From positions 62,001 through 126,000 of the forward strand of contig NW_024104415.1 in NCBI RefSeq assembly GCF_003945595.2: a stretch of DNA of 64,000 nt, written 5' to 3'. This stretch comes from Pipra filicauda. Taxonomy: Eukaryota > Chordata > Aves > Passeriformes > Pipridae. The stretch's first letter is position 1; every line of letters begins with the position of its first letter. The notes beneath the pieces are model-generated. The model worked only from the letters and a program-made list of their open reading frames with translations, was not told where the DNA came from and made no database searches. Shown one piece after another: positions 56,853 to 64,000 of the stretch. The position numbers and the translations under genes were made by a program.

Positions 56853-59800
56853 CAACCTATAGCAGCATATAAGTAAGTGCTTCTTTTATATGTTGGTTTG
56901 TTGGTTTGTTTTTTTTTAACACAACCTGGTTTAAGGATAAATTTGAGTTTGCATTTTATAACCACAGCACTGCCTAACTGTTAAAACTTAATCTCTCATC
57001 CAAGGGGGAGGCTTGGCCTTGAATTTGGGTTTGTGTTGAGGTGCTGGATGCAGAATTGTGTTGTTTGTAGCCACTTTTCTGTCAAACGCACAAGTGAAAG
57101 CAGAAGGCTTGGCTGGAAGGACAAATTCGTTCCACCTTGGGGTGTAGTGAGGATTATCCAGAGCCTAAGGAGAACAGGTGTATGGACAGCCTTGAGATTG
57201 AGTCCTTATTTCCAGAGGAATTGGCACATGCTCTTAAGGAATGTGCCTTTTGACATTGTGTATTAATTCTGATACAAATCCAGCATTACTAGATAAGGCC
57301 AGTAATCACACACCAGGATGCATCTCATTCATCTCCCAGTGCAACTGGCACAGCAGAAGCATCTGGATTATATCCCTGATTTGCCCCTGTGTAGAGAAAA
57401 ATGTTAAAAATTCACCACTTATCTTCACTTAAAAGCTTAACCCCAAATCCCCTAAAAATCAGCAAAAAGCCTCCTGGTGGTTTCAGTGAATTCTGTCTGA
57501 GATCCTGCTCAGATGTGAACATGGAACAAAATATCTGACTAAAAATCATCGTGTCTACATTAAACAGAAAATTCTCTTTTCCTGCAGCAAGTCACCTAAA
57601 AGACTGAAAAAACAGAATATCTTACAGAAAAACTTTGCTCTTGGAAATCAGTTGTTTGAGGGTTGAATTGGACTAAATGATAGTGGTAGATTGATCATGA
57701 TTAGTGAGAGGACTCCAGCATCAATAAATCAGTCAATCCTGACCTACACAGTGAGTTCCTTGTGCTAAATCTTAAAGGCTCTGTTAATTTTTAAAAGAGT
57801 TTTAAACTTTTCCCCTAGCTCTGATTTGGCATATTTGGATGGTTTTTAATGTTCTGTTTTAAATAGAAACTCTCAGTTGTGTCTTAAGCTCTGTACAGGG
57901 TAGAACAATTGTTATTAAATATAAAACCCTAAAGTCTGCTTATTAATTCTTGAAAGTAAGTGCTCTGGAAGGGTTTGTTCAAAAACAGTTTCTCAAAATT
58001 TGTGTACCTTGGAAAATGGCCCAGTTAATTGAGTTTTAGTTTCATCTTCTGTTCATACAGTGATTGATTCTGACAAGTGATGGAAGTCACAGTTAATGAC
58101 AGCACTGATCCCTCTGCACCCTCCTTTTCCTTTAGTGACGAGAATAATTACACCTAAAACAGAAATAAAGCCAATTTTGGGGGATCATTTACAAACAGAT
58201 CCTGAACTTTATGATTCTCTGCAGAAGGCTTTGTGTGAGTAAATCAAAGGGTAAAACCATCATTCTTCCACCTGTCTGTCTGATATTGCAGTGTTATTGT
58301 ACCCAGCTCTTCTCAGTTTTGTGTGAGGTGGTACAAGTTACTGGAGATAATTGCATTTTCTGGTCTGCAGTGGGCAGGTAATGAGGAATTTTGTGGGTAA
58401 ACTTGTTTCGAGGGTCAGTCAGTGCCTGTTTTCCTGTAGCACTTTAAGTAATCATGTTAAGTTGATAACAGTTACCTTTTAAATTGCAGTAATAGGTCAT
58501 TCCTTGTGGCTGTATTTTTATTTGGAGCAGGATTTAGTGTATTTTGTTCCCATTTAGACATCAAAACTTCTGACCCAAAATGAAACCTTTTGGAGTTACT
58601 TTTATGAATCATGTTCGATACTAATTTTTTTCTCCTTTAAGCCACATACAAAGAAACTGGAATTGAGGGAGTAAAAAGTAGGGATGTGGAGGGGGAAAAA
58701 CTGATGTTTAGCTAGGTTTTTCATGGGTACCATATTACTAGTTCATGGATGCCATATTATTAGTAGCCATTCAGATATCCTGTGGCCAGATCCATGATGG
58801 AATAACGCCAGATTAAATATGACCTTTCTGAAGGGAAAGCCTGTCTGAACAGAATAATCAAATTAGATTTGTGTTTGACACTCTTCAAGTGGAGACGTTT
58901 TGGCTCAAATACCTAATCAATAAGGGAGACTCTTCATGTTTGGACATGGAGAGTATCTGTAAATGTACAAAACTGTGACATTTTAAACAGAGTGCAAGGC
59001 CTGGGATATGAGTGAAAGACTGGGGTATGTTCTGAATCGTTTCTGCTCTTGTCTAGTCTTATGATGAAATGAAAGTTCTGCATCCAGCAGGGCGTTTGTG
59101 TGTGTGGAAGGACTGAAATTTGTGTCTGCTCCTCTTGTCCCCAGACTTCAAGGGTCTGGTGTTTGGTGGCGTCCTTGCCAAAGAACCCAGAGTGACAGAG
59201 CTGATCCCTTCCCTGCTTGTTCTTCTCATCTCCTCCAACATCAGCACTGGCTTAGCCTTCACCTGCTTGTGCAGGAGCATGAGGCAAAGGGGGGTGGGAC
59301 TGTCTGAGGAGTCGTTTCCCATGGGGAATTCATGTGGGAATTAAGCCATACAGAACACCTTCTCCATGTGCTACTCCCAGGCTAATCCACATGGCACCAA
59401 AAACTGGGGCTGTTATAACAGGGAGCAGCTGTCCCAGGCGTTACTTGAGTGTGGTGCCCCTGCCTTACTGCTCCCATTTCTCTGCCAAGGAGAGGGTAAT
59501 ATTTTCAAAATCCAGTGTCCAAGTGCTCTCACCAGCCCCTAAGCCTGAGGGTCTGGCACCCATCCTGCTGGCAGCACCATCCTCTCCACAGGGACTTCAC
59601 CCCTCTTTCGTGGGGACTCTGTTCCTGTTGACCCTTTCCCTCCTGTCAGAATCCCATGATCATCCCTTTGGTCACACTTCTTCTGTGCCAGCACTATCTG
59701 GACACATCATTTCCACCCTGGCAGGGTCCATTTGCTTGTTGTTCTTGCCTTTTCCCATATCTGCCCCTTCCTAACCCATTTTTTCCTGTTTTCTCACCAC

Positions 59801-60469
59801 ACACTCTATAACCTTTTATTTTTCTCCCATGCTGTTCCTTCTCACGCATTACTGTTTGTCCAGAAAATAAGTCATGCAGAATGTCAACATCTCACCATAT
59901 GGATCCAGCCATTCCCCACCTCTTTTCCCCACTCTATTTTTCTGATTTCCTTCCAAAACAATTGGCCACTTGCGTTGGAATATTCCCTGATGTTTTGAAA
60001 TTGGGATCTGGCTCTGAGAAGTTACTGAGACAGAAGTGTCTTTGCTGCTGCACATGATGTCTCATCACTGCAGTGCATCTGGGTTTGGGATGAGTGTAAG
60101 ATGTGCTTTCTAATAGGTCTTGATCACAGTGCATCTTATTAGGGATGAAATACTGCCAAGATTTTGGAGACTGAAACCCAGATCCTCCAGGGTTGATGCT
60201 GAATTACCTAAAATTAATGCCTAAACTTGTGGTTAGTAGTAGCTGAAAAGTGGGCACACTATGGTAGGACTTTGCTTCATTTTTAGGTAAAATGATCTGA
60301 TTTTAGAGAAGAACAATGCATCTGAAAACAGCCATGAAAGATGTGTGATGTTCTCTTATTTAGGGTTTTTTTCCCTTTTAGAGTGGTTGGACAAGGTAGA
60401 TGAGGATCCTTGTCCCCATTCTCTTAAGTTCACCAGTTTTCATGAAAAAATGGTGGCTTTTTTCCATCA

Positions 60470-60524
60470 AGTAGAGATGATCTTTAAGGTCTCTTCCACC
60501 CCCGACCATTCCATGGTTTTAATA
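60470..60524 (+). repeat. CR1 LINE 3' end, short
   Basis: GAGATGATCTTTAAGGTCTC, then TTCCACCCCCGACCATTCCA and TGG. Confidence 0.75.
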
Positions 60525-61787
60525 TATTATGGGCATGAAGTATCTAAAGTTTCTATCTGGTGTTGACTGAAACTCATCACTGATATATAAACCCTTGAAG
60601 TAAAATCCTGTTTCCATAGCCAAAAGCACAAAAGTTTGAATTACACCATTTTATTGGGTGTTTTTTTTCTGAGTGCATGAATGTCACAAGCTGAACTTCT
60701 GCCAGGTTTAGAAACATCTAAGTTGCTAAAAGGCCTAGGTTTTTTTTTTTCTTGAAGGCATTTATTCAAAATACCTTCTCATTTTCTCCCCCATTTATCT
60801 CTCTTGCCAGTTCTGTTCTGTGAATTCATCTCCTCTGGGCTCGATGACACACTTGAGAAGCTCAGATTGGTGCCAGGTTTTAGAAAGTGCTTCTGCAAAT
60901 AGATTTCCACCACGACCCCCTTGGGGAAAAAGTAGTGGTATTTACTTTCTTCTCACTGAGATGTGTCTGAGTGGTGCTCTCATCCTGGTAGGGATTGTGG
61001 GGCTAACAGACTAAACAATGCTCTTCTTTGGAATGAAAAGCAAATCCTGGTTTTCTCACGGTTATGCCATCAGCAAAGCATAACTTTCCATGACCAGCAG
61101 CATTTGGGCTGTGCCACAGTCCCATCCATGCAGGTTTTCACTACAATCTGATTTAAGTATGTGTTCATCAGGAGGAAAAATAGAAGGAAAAAGCAAGTCA
61201 ACCCACTGGAGAGGTGTCTGAGTTACCTTCACTCTTTGTTATCTTCTGCTCCCTGTATTTTCCAGCTGTAATTCCTGTGAGGTCCAGGCATGATCTCAGT
61301 TTAGTGGAATTGAGAACCCTGGGTGTTTTCATTTCCCCATCTGCCCAAAAGGGACACGTTTTGCTATGTAAATACCTTCCTTCTTTAGAGTAAGAACAGA
61401 GTTTAACCATGAAAACCTCATGGAAAGTGTGGTAGGTCTTCCAGCACTAAACCAGGGCTCTGCAAGCTCGGGAGCATTAGGAGCTCTGTCTTGTTTACTC
61501 ATTGTAGGGTTCATAAAGTAAACAAAGGGGTGGAAATAAAGCAGAGATACAGAAGCATTTCATAACAAATCTACTGATAAGAGGCTGGAATAAAAATGGA
61601 AGAGGCAGCAGAGGAGAACTTGGAATGAGCTGTGATGCTTTGCCATTCTAACAGGCTAAAATAAAAGGTGTGGAGGGGACTGTTTGTCCAAGGAAGTAAT
61701 AATAATCTGTCATTTTACCATGATTCCTACAGGAGAAAACTAAATTACAGCAGGACTAGAAAAGCAAAATTTGTCTTATTTCCTAGA

Positions 61788-61920
61788 CTTGCAGACTGGT
61801 TTGGGTTGGAAGGAACCTTAAAGCCCATCCAGTTCCACCCACTGCCATGGGCAGGGACACCTTCCACCTTCCAGGTCGCTCCAAGCCCCAACCAGCCTGG
61901 CCTTGGACACTTCCACTGTT
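61788..61920 (-). repeat. CR1 LINE 3' fragment
   Basis: CAGACTGGTTTGGGTTGGAA, GGAACCTTAAAGCCCATCCA and CAGCCTGGCCTTGGACACTT. Confidence 0.92.
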
Positions 61921-62904
61921 CTTTTTACATCCTGTTCTCCCTGGAACCAGGAGTCATGTTCCCACACACAGGGCTTAGTCATTTAAAAGAAAATTAGATC
62001 AAATGTACTTTAATTTCTAAGCTGAGAAGGAAAATATTTAGGAAAAAAAAAGTTTATTAGAAAACAGGATTGTCATTTAAAATATTGCAGGAGTGAAGTA
62101 CAAAGGTGAATGGAGCAGATGGGTTTTCTGTACCTCAGAGGCAGCAGAAGTACAATCTCTGATGTAAATGTTACTATAGTAACTGGTGTTTTTATTTAAA
62201 AGCCCAGTAAATAGATATGTCAAAATGGAAGTTAAACTACAGAGCCTGCTACTTGAAGGACCACTTTTTTTTTGTCCAATTTGTATTTTTGCTGCAATTT
62301 CCCCCTTGAATGCACTCAGCATCTTCTTCTTGCCAAATTACACTTCAGCCTTTGGGAAATAGGCCTCACTAATGGTGACAGCACTAATTACCTGGGACCT
62401 CTCCTGCAGCCATGAGAAGGCTTAAAAAGGGATGAAAATCCCCTGTAATGAATTTTCTATAGATCATTCCCTTCTGCCTCCTTTGAAAGCTTGTTTCTAG
62501 CAGTTAGAGCTATCTAACCATAAAAAGAATTAGGAATATGTTGTGAAATATTAGATTTTCCTTCTGCCTATTCCATTGGTGCAGCTGAATGGGAGAGAAG
62601 TGTCCCTTGGAACACTTGGAAAGCCAAGGTGTTTGGTGCCACTAAGTTTTCCTCCCTTTCTTCCTTCCTCCCACTCCATGAGCAGCTGCTGTGGAGCTCC
62701 CAGCCCAGTGCTGTTCCCTGGGGTGGCAGTTCTGCCTTCTCAAATTATACTTTGATTATAAAGTAATTACAGATCTGCATAAATGAAAAGTCATATCTTA
62801 TGAATATCAAGGTTTTATGCTTTTTGTGCTCATCCTTTCCATTTGGAAAACTTCCCTGGGCTTGCTGTGGCATAAACTTGTGTTGGTTACTTAAAAGATG
62901 AGTA

Positions 62905-63195
62905 ATTTTGACAAGGGCCTGGAGTGACAGGATGAGGGGGAATGGCTTCACACTGGAAGAAAGTAGGTTTAGATGAGATATTGGGAAAGAATTTGGCTGT
63001 GAGGGTGGTAAGGCCCTGGCACAGGTTGCCCAGAGCAGCTGTGGCTGCCCCATCCCTGGAAGTGTCCAAGGCCGGGTTTGATGGGGCTTGGAGTGACCTG
63101 GAATAGTGGAAGGTGTCCCTGCCCATGGTCAGGGGTGGAACAGACTGGGCTTTAAGGTCCTTCCCACCCAAACCATTCCATGATTCTATGATCCC
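62905..63195 (+). repeat. CR1 LINE 3' fragment, about 290 bp
   Basis: TTGACAAGGGCCTGGAGTGA, GAGGGGGAATGGCTTCACAC, CACAGGTTGCCCAGAGCAGC and CCATTCCATGATTCTATGAT. The last has the intact 3' octamer repeats. Confidence 0.93.
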
Positions 63196-63695
63196 TGCTT
63201 GCTTTTTGGAAGAGGGAACGTCCCCTCATAGCAAATTTGGAAAGTATCTAAACCAAGAAGTTCACTGGAGAAATGGTTTAAGGTTAATACAGTTTTGCAA
63301 TATGAGGCAGGTTTTTCATTAATATTAAATTTAACCCCAAGGGCAGAAAAAGGAGAAGATCTTCTCATGTTACACCTTGTTCTTGATGATGACAGAAAAT
63401 GAGTCAATGTATTGATATCCCTGTCTTGCTGCAGCACCTCTGCTGTTAAATGATGGGATTCGTTCCTTTTTGCCTCTAAGGTGAATCACTGTCAACAAGG
63501 TTTGGACACCTAACAAGGACTGATTCTGTCCTGGAAGGTAAAGGTGTGTGCTCTGAGAGTTTCTCCAGCCAAAGCAACACTTAAACCTTTTGTCCTTTCA
63601 TGAAACGAGTCCACAGAGAACTTGTGAATACTGGGGAGGAATTAATCCTGCTCTAAATCAGACAGGTGGATTATTTTTGTTAAATGAATAGACTT

Positions 63696-63965
63696 ACACC
63701 CCCACCTGGCTCTACCCTCCTGTCAGGGAGTTGTAGAAGAGGGATAAGATCAGCCTTAGTAGGTCTCCAGAAAAGATGATCTATGAAGACAGAAAGAACT
63801 GGACCTTAAGTTTGCACAAAGGATGATTGGTATGAGACAACAATGTAAGACACATGAAAGAATTCTGAAACGAGGAAATACCTGTCTTCCTATGTCTATG
63901 AAAAAGTAAGAGGATTAAACTTTAGGAAGATTTAGTTTAGATATTAAGGGAGGAAAAAACCCTTT
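63696..63965. repeat. CR1 remnants near the window end
   Basis: An antisense piece (CCCCCACCTGGCTCTACCCT and CCTGTCAGGGAGTTGTAGAA, to about 63770) and a sense-like piece (GATTTAGTTTAGATATTAAG near 63940). Both are partial; the layout is unclear at the edge. Confidence 0.55.
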
Positions 63966-64000
63966 AAAAATAAATAAATATGCATGAGTAGAGGCTGCGT

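Larger units (their letters stand above)
52541..64000. other. Downstream region; no gene recognised
   Basis: About 11.5 kb that should lead to LEPR by synteny. I recognised no LEPR coding exon (no cytokine-receptor Cys pairs, no WSXWS). Content is unique AT-moderate sequence plus the CR1 fragments listed. Short open frames at 54.8-55.25, 59.1-59.8 and 60.8-61.0 kb lack family resemblance. Untranslated LEPR exons could lie here unseen. Confidence 0.55.

Noticed and set aside
59098..59774. Open frames of 69-146 residues at 59.1-59.8 kb as LEPR or novel exons
   Set aside because: No cytokine-receptor features, no paired splice sites, and frames open on both strands, as expected by chance.
60802..61014. 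Possible exon after TTGCCAG near 60.8 kb (FCEFISSGLDDTLEKLRLVP)
   Set aside because: The acceptor looks fair, but the frame stops after about 30 codons, has no donor and matches no family I know, including LEPR.
1..64000. CRISPR arrays, operons, integrases or other prokaryotic systems
   Set aside because: Sequence is a vertebrate nuclear genome with spliced genes and CR1 LINEs; no spaced identical repeats were seen.

Overview
This is a bird nuclear genome window. It carries several dozen fragments of CR1 LINEs with the avian 3' end (the GGTTTGGGTTGGA / CCAACCCAAACCATTCTATG signature). It also has short introns, isolated CpG-rich promoters, and two genes whose encoded proteins closely resemble vertebrate auxilin (DNAJC6) and the leptin receptor overlapping transcript protein (LEPROT). 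The gene order DNAJC6-LEPROT, same strand, is the conserved vertebrate arrangement; LEPR normally comes next. I cannot name the species.

Layout. 1-10.7 kb: 5' flank of DNAJC6, mostly repeats. It holds a 34-bp AT-rich tandem repeat cut by the window edge, a CpG-rich patch at about 1.54-1.77 kb with a possible alternative first exon of DNAJC6, and a complete tRNA-Glu-headed SINE at 6581-6894 with a perfect 13-bp target-site duplication. 10.7-46.3 kb: DNAJC6 on the + strand. Nineteen coding exons (11159-44226) join in frame with GT/AG borders to give 982 codons plus stop: an N-terminal extension, a PTEN-like pseudophosphatase and C2 domain, a clathrin/AP2-binding linker and a C-terminal J domain with HPD. 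A roughly 2.1 kb 3' UTR follows. 46.3-47.1 kb: a short intergenic stretch with a degenerate ~20-bp minisatellite and a CpG promoter carrying a perfect GTCACGTGAC palindrome. 47.1-52.5 kb: LEPROT, four coding exons, 131 codons, with a long 3' UTR that probably ends at duplicated AATAAA signals. 52.5-64 kb: no gene I can support, only CR1 fragments; LEPR coding exons were not recognised.

Both proteins act in membrane traffic. Auxilin recruits Hsc70 to strip clathrin from vesicles, mainly at synapses. LEPROT is a four-helix Golgi/endosome protein that limits surface display of receptors such as the leptin and growth hormone receptors. They are neighbours, not an operon.

The observations most worth a second look are the candidate alternative first exon at 1695-1716, the SINE with a hairpin and ATT tail, the E-box and minisatellite at the LEPROT promoter, the weak first AUG and strong second AUG of DNAJC6, and the extended exon 13. 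I saw no evidence of a wholly new biological system. Exon borders are read by eye from splice consensus, phase and family similarity; repeat borders are approximate.
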